NCBI RefSeq assembly: GCF_954871325.1
Contig: NC_088778.1
Coordinates: forward strand, 3,071,743 to 3,135,742
Reading direction: 5' to 3'
From: Gordionus sp. m RMFG-2023
Lineage: Eukaryota; Nematomorpha; Gordioida; Chordodea; Parachordodidae
DNA: 64,000 nucleotides
This document shows positions 24,551 through 38,200 of this stretch, one piece after another. Below the pieces are notes generated by a model, which had not been told where the DNA came from, made no database searches, and worked only from the letters and a program-made list of their open reading frames with translations. The number at the start of each line of letters is the position of its first letter. The stretch's first letter is position 1. Position numbers and translations under genes: made by a program.

Positions 24551-26752
24551 GGTATCACGTCAATTCGGCGCGGAAAATTAGGCGCACGACAATTCGGCGC
24601 AGAAAACTCGACTCGGCGTCAATTCGGCGCGTATCTAATACAGTTGCAATTTATTATAAATTTATTAGTATAAAAAAAGGATGATTAAATAGAAATGATT
24701 TTGAATGTTGGTCATATTAATTATTTCTTCGTATTTTTTTTACAAAAATCTCAATTATATTTACTAAATGTGTAATATCAATAAAAAAAATTAACAACCA
24801 ATATTTATACCGATTTCCTTGCTGGACCAATTTACCACATTATAAGATAGGGGAGACTGGGGTTAGTCGGACCGATTTTTACAAAATTTAGATCCTGATT
24901 TTTTTAGATAATATAAAAAATAATATATGATTAGATACCTAAAACTATACTCTATAAAGGTACCTTATAAAAATTTTAAGAATATAATCGTTTTTTTTTA
25001 AATTTTACTTTTTGAAAAAGTAAAAATAATATCCAGCCCCAATAGCGGGGTGAGGCAAATTCAAGGGGCTTCCTAAATCATTAGTTTTTTTAGTCATAAT
25101 AAATTGAAATGCATTTTTATTTATTAATAATGATACGTATAGAATAATTTTATTGTTTTATTGTTAAAAATATCATAATACTTATAAATTGAAGCAAATT
25201 ATATATAAAAATTGAAACTTAATTTAGGTTAACTTAATAAACATTTTGGACATAAAGGAGATATTATGATTTCTTAGCATAAATCCTAAATACCAATCAT
25301 AAACAGCCGTGAAATTGCCTTTTCAAGATTTTGTAATTTTTTTTATTAACTGCCATAATTGACGTGTATGGTTTAGCAAGCCCTGCTAGCTCTAAATTTC
25401 TAGATATAATAAATACTCATAAAACTTTCCCAAATTATAGAAGAGTGTTTATTTAAACTTTGTTATAAAATTTAATTTACATATAAATGATTATATATTT
25501 TAATAAAATTTCTGTCATATAAAAATCTTTTGAAAATTTTATCAATATTTTATTTCTTAAATAAAATTTTTAATAATTATTTCAAAAGATTTTTTGTCTA
25601 TAGACGTAAACTAATAAAACTATATTATAATAAAATTTTAACCTTCTGTTGTAATTAATTTTAAGAAGAGATTAAGTGGTTTGCCAAGCCCCTGATTAGT
25701 AGGCAATATTATGTAAGCCTGGAGATTTTGCGTGAACCTTTATCTCGATAAACATTTTGTATTTTTTTCATTATTAACTGCCATAATTGACGTGTATGGT
25801 TTAGCAAGCCCTGCTAACTATAAATTTCTGGATATAATAAATACTCATAAAACTTTCCCAAATTATAAAAACTTCATCAATATTTTATTTCTTAAATAAA
25901 ATTTTTAATAATTATTTCAAAAGATTTTTTGTCTATAGACGTAAACTAATAAAAACTATATTATGATAAAATTTTAACCTTCTGGTGTATTTAATTTTAA
26001 GATGAGATTAAGTGGTTTTCCAAGCCCCGTTACCTAACCCCAGTCTCCCCTATTTTGATTAGTAGCTAGCCAATATTAAGAAAGTTAAATAAATCTAGTT
26101 CACCTATATTTTCATCAACTTTTAGATATTATTATTGAAAATCAAATTTTTATTTTAAAAAAATATTTATTTTTACACAAATTATTAATCATTTCCATGA
26201 AGTTTTTAGAAATATATCAAATCATTGCCTTCAAAAATAGTTGGCCATTTTTTCAATTTTGTTTCTTTTGCTGATAATTTTTAGAATATAAAATATTTTG
26301 TGTTCTATGCACAAACTTGATATTTGTCATTAGCTGGCATAAATAATAGCATATTTTTTTTTATATTATCTAAAAAACCAGGAGCTATAGCCAATTTTAT
26401 AAAAATCGGTTCGACTAACCCCGGTCTCCCCTACCTTATAATGTGGTAAATTGGTCCAGCAAGGAAATCGGTATAAATATTGGTTGTTAATTTTTTTTTT
26501 ATTGATTTTGTAAAAAAAATATGAAGAAATAATTAATATGATCAACATTCAAAATCATTTCTATTTAATCATCCTTTTTTTTATACTAATAAATTTATAA
26601 TAAATTGCAACTGTATTAGATACGCGCCGAATTGACGTTGGGCCGAATTGACGTTGCGCCGAATTGACGTTGAGCCGAATTGTCGCCGCGCCGAATTGAC
26701 GTTGCGCCGAGTTTTCTGCGCCGAATTTTCCGCGCCGAATTGACGTGGAACC
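24551..26752. mobile_element. Mutator-like non-autonomous element, 9-bp target duplication
   Basis: Exact 9-bp flanks TACGTAGCA (24542-24550 and 26753-26761) bound inverted repeats of about 360 bp. The tips are GGTATCACGTCAATTCGGCG and, inverted, GGTTCCACGTCAATTCGGCG. Inside each tip is a cluster of CAATTCGGCGC motifs, four or so on the left and seven on the right. The inner part of the repeats contains GGGGAGACTGGGGTTAG on the left and a close complement on the right. No transposase is encoded. The 9-bp duplication and long inverted repeats indicate a MULE. Confidence 0.88.
25340..26040. repeat. internal direct repeat of the non-coding MULE
   Basis: A block containing TTGACGTGTATGGTTTAGCA, TTTCCCAAATTATA and TTTTTTGTCTATAGACGTAA occurs at about 25345-25690 and again at about 25775-26030; the second ends in CCCCAGTCTCCCCTA, a third copy of the inner motif. 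Confidence 0.75.
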
Positions 26753-27105
26753 TACGTAGCAATAATTCAGATGTTTTTATGATACTACTAAATCTAATTT
26801 TATTATTTAAAATAAAATGTCAAATATTTTGTAGAATTTTACCGGGTGTAAATTATGACGTAAAAAACGAATAAACCATGGTAGACGTTAGGTGATTTCT
26901 TCTTTTATCTAAAATTAGATTTGAACTATGGTAAAATTTCGTTTACTGCTTTTGCCGAATAAGCCATCAAACCCTAACGATGGCTATTCATCAAAGTAAT
27001 TTCATTGCTGTTTCATGGTTCCATTAGAGCACAATGTAAGTATAAACCGATATTGTTTTTAATAATCGTTAATTGTTTTTTATATGACCTTTGTTTCAAA
27101 TTCGT

Positions 27106-28214
27106 TTTTTAGCATATTATAGGCGTGAAAATTTAAGGTCTATACAATTTATTATTGCAATCAGTTTAATTTTAAACAGAGTTGTCGAAAGATTTTTTCC
27201 AAATTTCTAGTTACAAAAAAAAGAAGTGTCCTTAAAGAAAATATTTCGTTATAGATACATTTGTTATAAAAAGTATCGAATGGTTTTATTTACCTAGATA
27301 TTGGAAAAGTATACGTAAAAACTGCAAAAAAAAAAGACTAGGCAAGATTCTTCTCAAAGACCTTGGTATACCTGAAACTAACCCATCTAACTTTCTCGAT
27401 TTAAAAATGAAATCATTTATTATAAACAGATGTTATTTTGATGAGATGGTTAATAAATTTTGTTTTCTTTTTATTTTTAAGTTGGGCTAGCAAAGGCCAA
27501 ATGTTGAGTAGTAGAGGCCGATTTTTAAAAATAAACATAATAATCCAAAAATAACTGGAATTTATTTGAAAAAGGAGATATAAAATTATTTTTTTCCCCA
27601 GTCTTCCAGTTTCCACCTACACATATAAACAAATTATTCGTTATTTAATATTCGTTTTGATTCGTAATTTACGAATACGAATAACATAATCGGTTCGAAT
27701 TTACGACTCGATTACTAATAAAGAAGATATATTATCTGTATAATTTATTTTATCTATTATTCCATCAATAATTTAAAATGATTCGAAATTATATTTAAAT
27801 ATTTTGAAATTATTCTTAAAGTATTTAACCACGTTACTTGTGGAAAATTTTTACATATTTTTTTCCCCTCTTATTAAAACACTATTAATCGATTTATTCA
27901 ATCGAATGGAATAATGTTTTTCTTATTCCTTACAATTATGAATAAAAAAAATAATTCAATCGCACCAATATAAATAATATAATTATTCGATTCGAAAAGA
28001 AGAATCAAATAGGGAATAATGAAAATAATTGAATTCTATTCTCATTTTTTTTAATTTTGAATTCGAGGTGAATCTTATGTGTATTCTTCGTGAATAAAGT
28101 TAATTCCATAATAAAAATTTCTAAAAAGTAAGAAGAAATAGAAAAGTAATGCACTTTCTTTTATTAGTAATATCGGTTTTATGATAGTTAATTTTTTTCA
28201 AAGTAAAATATTAG
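27106..28214. other. intergenic sequence, no gene seen
   Basis: AT-rich, with several TTCGAATT-like stretches. No coding evidence. Confidence 0.5.
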
Positions 28215-28218
28215 ACAT

Positions 28219-28346
28219 TGTCAGGAGGGCATCCGATTGTAAGAACCTTGCTCCAAAATTTATTAATGATTAAATCAGAGAGAAAACTGGCCATGCTGGG
28301 TAAACCTGGAAATCGCCATTAAACGGAGAGAAGAAGATTATTATAT
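28219..28346 (+). mobile_element. RTE/SINE 3' end fragment
   Basis: Begins GTCAGGAGGGCATCCGATTG and ends CGCCATTAAACGGAGAGAAG with an AGAAGAAG tail. The GTCAGGAAGGGCATCC motif is, from memory, a common 3' region of RTE-type LINEs and of SINEs that use them. Confidence 0.6.
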
Positions 28347-28414
28347 TTCTATTTTAAAAAAATTCAATGCGAAAAACTTAGTGTATAATCAATTCATTTA
28401 TATAATAATGTATA

Positions 28415-28500
28415 CCAGAGATCTGCAAAAGCTTGGCATGTGGGTGGGGCCAAGGAAATTTAAAAAAAACTATAATGGCGTTGAGCCTGCAAATAATTAT
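28415..28500. mobile_element. decayed end of the CCGGGCC hAT family
   Basis: CAGAGATCTGCAAAAGC followed by short G/C blocks resembles the left tip of the family. No second end found. Confidence 0.4.
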
Positions 28501-28744
28501 CAGTGTAACCATTTACAGGCCAAAGTGACATTTTCAAAATATAACTGTTAAAGTTACTCACACGACCTACGTTAACAACACTAGTAATATACGTTACAAT
28601 TTCAGTCAATTGGACGAATCTAAAAATATCGACTGGCCCCGGACTTAAAAATGAATGATAATGGGATCACACTCCTAATTACTACTATTCATCGAATAAA
28701 ATAATATTAATCAATGCCTCTAACGCTCTCCCAAAATCCTATCG

Positions 28745-29012
28745 TTAACCTCATCTTGGCGAAGGAGTGACAACGTCTTTTGGCGCCTAATGGAGCTCTA
28801 AAATGTTTCCTGTGGTCTGTGTCTAGAATAAGATCACCGTCTCTTCGACGGGATGTAAAAACCACCTAGAGGGGTTGATGTCAGGAAGGGCATCGTATTG
28901 CAAAAAACCTTGCTACAAAATTTCCTAATGATTAAATCAGAGGGAAAATTGGCCAACCTGGGTAAACCTGGAGATCGCCATTAAAGGGAGAAGAAGAAGA
29001 ATATTTGAACGA
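28745..29012 (+). mobile_element. RTE/SINE 3' end fragment, longer copy
   Basis: Contains GTCAGGAAGGGCATCGTATT, CCTGGGTAAACCTGGAGATC and an AGAAGAAGAAGA tail, in the same order as 28219-28346 with over 100 extra bases upstream (TCTCTTCGACGGGATGTAAA). It ends about 220 bp beyond the PAF1 stop codon. Confidence 0.65.
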
Positions 29013-29230
29013 TTGACACTTATGAACAATCACGGGTCCCATTAAAATGACATTCCCAAAAACTTTTTTTTAATTATTATTAATCGATATATAATTATTA
29101 TTTATTAAATATTCGATAATTTATTTACATATATAAAACGGGCATGGTATATACATTTTTTTTAAATATAAATAAAACAGATGATATTAAAATATTTTAA
29201 CAAAAACGTCCCAAATCAATTTTCACAATT

Positions 29231-32200
29231 TCAATCTCCATCTTCATAACTATCATCGGAGCTTCCGAAAATTTCATTTTCCTCGTTATTCTCGTTCTTA
29301 TTCCCATTCGTATTTCTAATGATCCTTTTTGGGCTCCCGGCACTCTCGTCAGAAGATTGAGCTGGTGGTGATATCGAATTATCTTCAGTTTGTTCCTGTT
29401 GTCCTTCCTCGTCAGTTTGATCTTGTACTAGAAAAAAAATTATTATTAATAAATCATCAGGGTTAAGGTCTTGGTCACTAGGGTCAGGACCGGTATAGGT
29501 TGAAAGTTTAATTCATTTTAAGAAAAAATGTGATAAGTTATGTCGAAATCATTCGCATAACTTTGAAATCAGGTGATAATAAATCGTTTCTAATAATTTA
29601 AAATATAAGGTCATGTTCGGGTTTCAGAATTAAGTTTTCATAAAGACTCGAGTTAGTCCCACTTTGAGAGAATTGGAAAAAGAATAGAAAAGAAAAATCA
29701 ATAAAATAATTATATAAAAATTTGTAAATAATTTAAGGAAAGAGAGAGAGAAAAAAGGGGGAAGAGCTTTAACCTTGTTTCTCGTTTTGTATTTCCGGTT
29801 CCGAATCCGATTTTTGATCGGAATCGCCCTCCGCCTTTGATTCGCCCCCTTCATGCGGTATAATTTGCGAAAATCGATTACTCTTTTTATTTTAAAAGGG
29901 AAAGATATATTAAAAATATCACGCATTAGCTATCCTATTCGTATGTTTAATGAACAACTATTCGAATACTGCAATGAAAAATTGTACCTTTAAAATGAAT
30001 TTTTATAATTGTATGAATCGCAATGATAAATATAATTTTTCAAATCTTATCTATTTCTTGAAAAGTCTGAAAAAAGGGAAAATGCTTTTTAAATGTATAA
30101 TTGAATTAAAATTAAATGGTAGCGTAAGTTTCAGGATAAGTTATTTTATATTTTTAAAAAAAATTAATAAAATTTAGGAAAATCGGGATAAAAGCGTAAA
30201 TAAACGGATGACCTGTTTTGGCGTAAAAAGTAAAAACGGGAAATTACCCACAAAAGCGGGAGATCTGGCAACCCTGGTAATAACTCCAAATATTGTTTTT
30301 AACTGTCATACAGTCATCCAACTGTCGAATCCTTATGATGCCAAATATTAGATGTTGCCCGCCCGCCTATACCCTCATTTTTTTAAGGAATAGGCAGGAT
30401 GATTATAAAAAAATTTCAATTTGTTATTTAAAATCATTCAAGTAAATATTTTTTTTAAAAAATAATGCTCCATCAAATTTCAACCATTTTTTAATACTAA
30501 AGTTCCCGACAACTGAGGATGTTTGTCGTCAGAAGAAATTAAGAATATATCGAAAACAAGTTGGATTTGATTTGCGTGGAAGAATTTTAAAATCGACGTG
30601 GATGAAAATCTGATTTTTTTTACCCCATTTTCCCTCTATAAAGCAAAGAAAATTCAATTAAAAGGGGATTAAATATATAAGATAGCATCCATGTGAAAAT
30701 TAAATCACAACAGATGGAAGGATGAGGTTGTTACAGAGGAGAGCACCGTGCCTAATGACATAACAAAAATGTTTAAATCCTTTGGTAAACGAGTTTGATT
30801 TGTATAATTGTTTTAGCCAGATTTTAGGTTAGCCTGTTTAGTTTTTACAAATCTAAATGGCATTTAATTTCAATTTACTTCATAATCTAATAACTGGGAA
30901 AAGCTCATGGCGATAAGAACGAAAAAAGGGGACAAATAATTAGGCGAATTGGGATAAATAAAAATAAAAGCGCCAAAAATAAATAATAATTAATTACCTG
31001 GGACGCGATTTCTGTTTCGTTAAAGGGCCTATACCTAACGGCTAGTTTGGTTCTGTTAACTTGACTTTGTTGACCTTGTACCAGCCTTCTTTTACTTAAT
31101 CTCACCCTTGTTAAAAATAAAGAATTAATAAATATCAAATTTATTTTTATGGAGGATGAATTATGGTTATGGGTCAGCCATATTCAAAAAAGGTATCGAT
31201 CATACAAATATAGTTAAATTCATTTTGTTAGATAAATTAGATGAGTGCTTTGATTGATTGATTCGAATATATATATATGTGTGTGTTGATACCTAGTTTC
31301 TAATTCGTTATAATAAGCGACGGTTTTACGTTCCATACTATCGCCATGTTCGTCAAAGCTATTCGGCTCGGTGGGTCGAAACACTAAAAAGTAATTTTCC
31401 TCGTAACCCTTAGACGATTTGTTCTTGACATTCCAATTGTATTCTCGGGCCATTTGGTAATAATAGCTTTAAAAAACGTTGAAATATGAAATATATTAAT
31501 TTTCTTTAAAAATGTATATCACAGTTTGGGTCGTACTAATAAGAAAGCAATATTTTTCTTGTTGGCCAATGACATACATAATACCTAGACTGACGATTCA
31601 TTCATTTAGTGTACATCTGCAAATCAGATGGAGACGTCATCTTGGTTACACTAATCATTATTAAAATTTTAAACGGGAGGCCTAATTTATTCATATATCT
31701 GATGCAAACTTTATTAAAGAATTACCGGATCATCAAGATAATAAGGAAGCAACAAGTTATCAATTTAATAGTAGTTTTTAACATGAGAATAATTACCATA
31801 TATGTTACCAAAATGGCGGGTCCAGCTGATTTGCTTTTAACGACGCTTAAAATGCACTTTAATGAATGAATCGTTAGTCTAGGTATTATATATGTCATTG
31901 TTGTTAGCATAATGAATCCCCAAAATAATATATAATTATCAATGCTACTTTTTTTTGATTAGCACTTTTTAAAATCATAAAGGTTAAGTTAAATGAAGAG
32001 TTGTCAAATGTCGTGACATCCTAGTGTCCATCAAGAATTTAGTCTTAAATCATTAATTTATTTTAGGGCGTAGAGTGTAAACCCCGATTCTATGGGCCAT
32101 GATGGGTTTTTATATAAATAGTTACTAACACTTCTTCAGGAGTAAAATCGACATTTTCTTCGAGATCATTGTCAAACTTTTGCAACGTTTTGTCGGTCGG

Positions 32201-35200
32201 CAAGAAATAGGCGACAAATTGATTACCACTTTCGTCCATCATACCCCTGATTTTAATTATTTTTAAATTTACAAAATATCAGATTAAATGATTTGAGTTC
32301 CTCGAGGTGTTAAAACAAACCCTAATCCTTTTTATCCCGATATTGTTTCTCATGGTTTACATGTGTCATGGAATGATTGAGTAAGAATTGAGGTGGGGAA
32401 AATAATCTTATTTTAAAATAACTCTTAAGTTGGAAGCAACAAAATGGAATCATTTGTGGTATTTTTAGTTGTTATACTTATTGTATTCATTTGAAAATAA
32501 GAAATATTAATTTATAATATTAATTCAAATTTTATTTTAATAAAAAAAGGGTTGTTTTGTAATCAGCTGTTTTTCCTTTATCACATTTTAATTATTTTTT
32601 TTAGCCGGCTACTATTTATGTCTTATAGTATAGTTTATTAATTCAAATATGATTATGATTATTCATATTTATCGATTAGCATAAGCATGGATGTCATTAC
32701 ATCATCATAATCATCTGATTCTGAATTTTACCATGGCCCAAATATAATGAATACTTTGCAGCAGCATCCTATATTCAACAAACCAATTTTATCCTTACCA
32801 AATGTAAAATGTGTCCAAAAAGTGTAATATCAGTCAGTTTCACACTTGATTTGTAATATTTATTATTTTATATATAATATAACTATAAGTAGCCCGTTAA
32901 CAATTAATTTAGATTGTCGCATTTCATAGAGCTCATTAAATTATCATCGTAAAGATATATCAGAGACCCGCCTGCCAGCCTGGCCCTAACCATGGGTTGG
33001 GTCGTATTTTAACATTCTTTTTATTTTATTTTTTTAAAGCAGGGCCAGGTTCTGTATTTATAATTGCCACTCACTTATTAGCTATAAATATTAAAAAATA
33101 AATGTAATATATTTTTTTTTAAATCTTAGCAAGCCGAAAAATTTATTTTAAAAAAACTCCGGGTGGGGCCCGAAAATATAAGACCAGGACCGGACCTAAA
33201 AATATACCCGAACCGGGCCTGAAAGTATAAAACCCGAGCTTGGCTGGGCAAATGGCACTTCTGCAGGATCTCTCAGATATATAAAGTAATCATTAAATGT
33301 TATAATATAGATTATAAAATAGACTTTTAGAGATAATATATTTTTTAGTGTGATTCTTTAAAATTATATTATAATCTAAAATCACTATTATTTTTATATA
33401 TTTTTATGGAGGATTTTTTTTTATCTGTTGAACAAACAATTCAAAGTATAAATTTATAATATTTTTACAAAATAATTAAATTTTATATGATAAATATACA
33501 AGTTTATATATATTAAAAACTAATAGGAATAAATTTATTTTATTGTATTTTATAAGTATCAAAAATAAAACTATTAATTTTAAAATATGGCTAATATATT
33601 GTTTAAAGAAAAATATATAAAAAGTTTTTATTTATAATAAATTAATATATTAATTCATAGAAGAAACATACGTGAAACGCGTTGCATTTTTTTGGAAGGC
33701 GAATGTTGAACGCGTTCGATTTTTTTTAGAAATGTTTACAGCACTATCATAAAGTTAACATTTATCTTATTTGTATTTCGTTTATAATTTAATGATGGAA
33801 ACGCTCAAACTCTTTCTATAAATCAGAAATCAAAAAAAAAAATTACTTGAAATCTAAGAAATTTTAAATTATAAGTTTGTTAAAGATTTAGGTATATATA
33901 TATAGGCATTTGCGTATTAAAAATAAACTTTGGTGTGCCGGTAGGTGGCATAGAATGTGGTCCAAGCTGTAAAAGTTTTTAAAAAATGTTATGAAGGAAA
34001 TCTTTTGACTTGGTAGCATTAGCCAATGAAGACCCAAGTAGGGTTAAACTATCGGGAGCAATTATTTTGTAAAAATGGCTTCGATAAGCCTACATCGTAC
34101 CTCTTTTTTAAAATTCTTCCATGAAACTTTTTTCCTGTTACTCTAAATTCATTGAATCCTCATATGGCTTTCAGACGCCCCTGACATAAGGATCTTTCCA
34201 GATTTTATCCCAAGAAGGCATCCAACAAGGGGATCCATTAGGACCTCTTCTTTTTTATTTGGGAATTCATCATCTCATCTACCAAATCAAAAAAAATTTG
34301 GACCTAGATCTTAATCTCTGGTATTTAGATGATGGGACCATCTGTGGCCCCTCAGCTAATGTACTTAGCGCCTTAAAACACCCGGAAATCAATTCCCAAG
34401 CTATCAGCCTGGTACTCAACAACACAAATAAAACAAAATTATGTCTTTTAAACAAAAAGCCACGAAGGTCGGAAGGCTACAAAATCATTGCTCCCGATAG
34501 TTCAACCCTACTTGGGTCCCCATTATCTAATGCGACCAAGTCAGAAGATTTCCTCCATAAGATTTTTAAAAGCTTTTACAGCATGGAGCACATCCTATGT
34601 CTCCTACCAGCACACCAATCTTTATTTTTAATAAGCAAAAGCCTTTATATACCTAAATTTTTGCACATTTTCCGATCATCATCTTTTTTCAAAAACAACG
34701 AATTCATATCTATAATTCAGGATAAATTTAAATTATTTCTAGAAAAAATTTTAAAACATAAATTTAAGCTCATCCAATTGGTGACTTGCTCAGCTACCTT
34801 CTAAAATTGGCGGTTTCGATTTTTTGCCACTCAATCTTTTATCCTTATCATCATTCACATCATCTAGATTATCAAACAATGATTTCTGGCTTCATATGCC
34901 CTACCGATCGTTTATTAGATGACGCAATTGCCAATTGGAAGGCAAATATACCCATTAACACTGACTTACTATCAATCATCACACACAAAAAAATTTTCAC
35001 ACCTAATCTCGAAATACCAAACAGATATATCAATCAATCCACCTTTAGATTGCATTCAACTCCTTCAATTATCTGATAGACTTGGTGGTCATGAATGGTT
35101 AGAATCACTCCCTAGTCGTAACCTTGGTAATCTCTTATCAGATGAACAATTGAGAGTAATCATTGGTTTACGTTTGGGTTGTGACATTGTACAGCCTCGT

Positions 35201-38200
35201 GCTTGCATCAAATGCAAATCACCCTTACTTGTAAATTTAGTCAAGGGCGACACCAACGCTACACAGCAGTAAACCATGTAATAAATAAAAGCCTACCAGC
35301 TGCTCACATTATGAACAATTTTGAATCAAAAACATATCTCAAGTAGATGGCTTAAGACCTGATAGTGACAACCCTACCTTGGGCCCTCAGTAAATCACTT
35401 ATAGTCATTCACCTCAAACATAATTATCAATCTAATAATATAGACAGAAATTAAGAAGGCCGGCACGAAGGGGAATTTTTCGCCATCAACATTTAAGTTT
35501 TTTAAAAAAATCTGGGAAATAAAATACGGCTTATTACAAATGAACTCAGAGAATTTCTTTATATTCGTTAAAATATCAAATTGAAATTTTTAGACACAAT
35601 TATGGTTCCATTTTGGGGACTCAATTATTGAATTTTATTTTTAATTATATAATTATAAATTTAGAAATTATAATTTTTAACTATGAATATAAATAAAAAC
35701 TATTGGAAATTAAAAAAAAAGGAAAGCTTGTTAAAGGAATGCTAAATCACCCAAGAATTCTTTTTATTCCTACTTTTCGAGTGTATGTTTTAGGGCTAAT
35801 TGGAACCATCCGAATATTTAATTTATTCGAATAAATTTTAAACTTTTAAATCTCGTTTCATTAATCATCTGTAAAAAAATCATGTGATTTTCTACTTTGA
35901 TAGAAAAAGAAAAAATCACGTGATAATTTAATGGGTTATAAGATAATATAGGTTTTGATAATATATTTGCTTCCTCGTGGATCTTTGTGATATGAGATAG
36001 AACATTTATACGTTTAATTATAAGGAAGAAGAAAAATAGTGTAATTCGCGCTAACAAAACCTTATCATGGCTTGAGACATGATTTTCTCCTTGTGAGTGT
36101 GTGACGGCGGGACGTTGATATTCGCGCCACGAGTTATGGCGGAACCGATTTGGTTAATCGATGACGTGTACGGATCGGAATCGAACAAGACCTGGGCGCA
36201 AGGATGCTTCCACAAAGAAAAATCGGGAAATAAGGCGAGTTCTTCTATAGCGTGAACATTGGGTTTGCTATAATGTTTTGTTGCCTTAAGAAGTAATATT
36301 AGCATATAGAAGGTTTTTCCCTTAATTAACCCACCAATTGGCATGTAAAGATAAACAATCATACAAAAAATATGTTAGGGGCCCAGAGTGAACCGTTAAA
36401 ACATTATAAACCGTTATAATGGTTCAGGTCCCTGTAATTGGTAGAGATAATGTTGAACCTTCTTTTTGACGGATTGAAAGGTGGCGTCGATGGCCTTGAT
36501 TTGAGAATCCCTGTCCTTGTACAGGTCTTCGTCGTCGTCTTTCATGAGTTTATTGATACGGTAACCGATCCTATTTGTTTACCCAGGGTGAAAATGGCGG
36601 ATAAGAAATTTATAAAACGTATGTACGTGTCGTAGTAATTTAGTTTAGTATTACAATTTAAATATACGTCCAGTCAGCTGTAAATCAATTTCAACTACTT
36701 TCGCGTTCCCTCCCCCTTTAATGTGCCTTCGAAACAAAGTTAAAAACCAACCAAAAAATGATACATGATGAGGAAGAGGAAGTAGGTGGCGTGTACGCAA
36801 CCTTTTTAGACAATTCTTTGAAGAAATGAGGAATTGTCAAATAACGGGTTGGAAATAAAGTTTATTAAATTACTTGCTCTCGGCCTTGTCGGAGCTGGGG
36901 GTGAATCGGTTGTATTCCGTGGAAATGTATTCGGTTCTCCTGAGCCACGGTACCGCCTTGGCGTGCCTCGCCGCCCTGGCCAAGTCGGCGTTATTTCCGG
37001 TGCTGGTGGCATTGTGCGAATTGGAGGGATTGGAAATGCTGGAAAGCGCGTTGGAAGCGTTGAGGTCGTCCTCGAGCAAGAGGGACTCGTCCCGAATGTC
37101 AAGCTGGGCTATTTATTCGCGGGAGGAGGGAAAAAAAAGTTTTATTGAAGTGTGTCATTTAAGCTTTTTGGAGTACGGCTGAAGGTCAAAATTTTATTTT
37201 CAACAAAAATTAATTTTATTATTCAAATTTACGAAATCAGAGTTCATTTACGTAAAAAAATGGAATAAAAAACCTTTTGAAAATCAACAAAAAAGGTGAA
37301 AGATTTTAAAAAATAAAAATTGTGATTTAAATCATGAAAAGATTTTTTATTAAACGCATAAAAATCACGAAATATTTATATAAATGATTTTTTTTACAAG
37401 CACACACAAAAAAAAATAAATTGATTTGAGCAGTTGGCCTACCTAAACAACTAAAATATAAGCGTATAATAGTGCGCACAAAAAATTGAACGTTTCAACG
37501 CAGCGTTTCAAAACGCAAATAAATATTAAAAAAACGCAAACGGAGCTACGTGTAAATTGAAAGCGTTTTTTTTTCAATATGAAACGTCGAAATTCTAAAC
37601 AAAACAAAAAAGGGGCTTGCCCCTATATATTTAATTAGCAAATCTTTTTTTGCGATATCATAATTTCCAGAGATGTTAAAGTATCTCGATCCTGTATCTA
37701 GATATAAAAATGTGGTATCTGTATCTAGATAGATTTTTGATTAAAATATCTGTATCTAGATATTATTTTAGACGATGTATCTGTATCTAGATCCATTTTA
37801 AAAGTATCTTTTAACAACTCTGATAATTCCCATGAGCTATAAAAATTATTAATGTAATCATTAAATATAATTATTTTACTTTTTTATATAAGCTGTTGTG
37901 TGTAAGAGATCTGCAAAAGAAGGCCTGGCCCGAACTAATATTTTTTAAGAAAATTAGGGCCGGGACGGGTCTTAGAAATTTTTTAAAATAATATCTAAAT
38001 TTATCAATTTTATGTAGAATTTTTTATGTAAAATAAAAAAATATGTGATTTTATTTATAGAAAGTAGACGCCAAATAACATATATCGTTTATTTTGAGTT
38101 TATTATAAAAATTAATTTCTATATTTAAATAAGCCAGGCCAGGCAAAACTTTATAAAAAAAATTTCGGGCCGGGCTTGAAAAATTAGGCCCGATGCAGAT

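Larger units (their letters stand above)
32247..36060 (-). other. PAF1 intron 6, 3.81 kb
   Basis: Contains a hAT copy (32961-33274) and a reverse-transcriptase fossil on the opposite strand (about 34190-35480). The rest (33275-34180, 35481-36060) shows no coding signal. Confidence 0.85.

Noticed and set aside
29630-29926. 98-codon minus-strand frame over PAF1 exon 10
   Set aside because: It reads exon 10 in the wrong frame and runs into the intron; the PAF1 phase is fixed by the flanking exons.
36834-37182. Plus-strand frames of about 100 codons over PAF1 exon 4
   Set aside because: They are antisense shadows of a GC-richer coding exon; the minus-strand frame has the PAF1 motif and correct splice phases.
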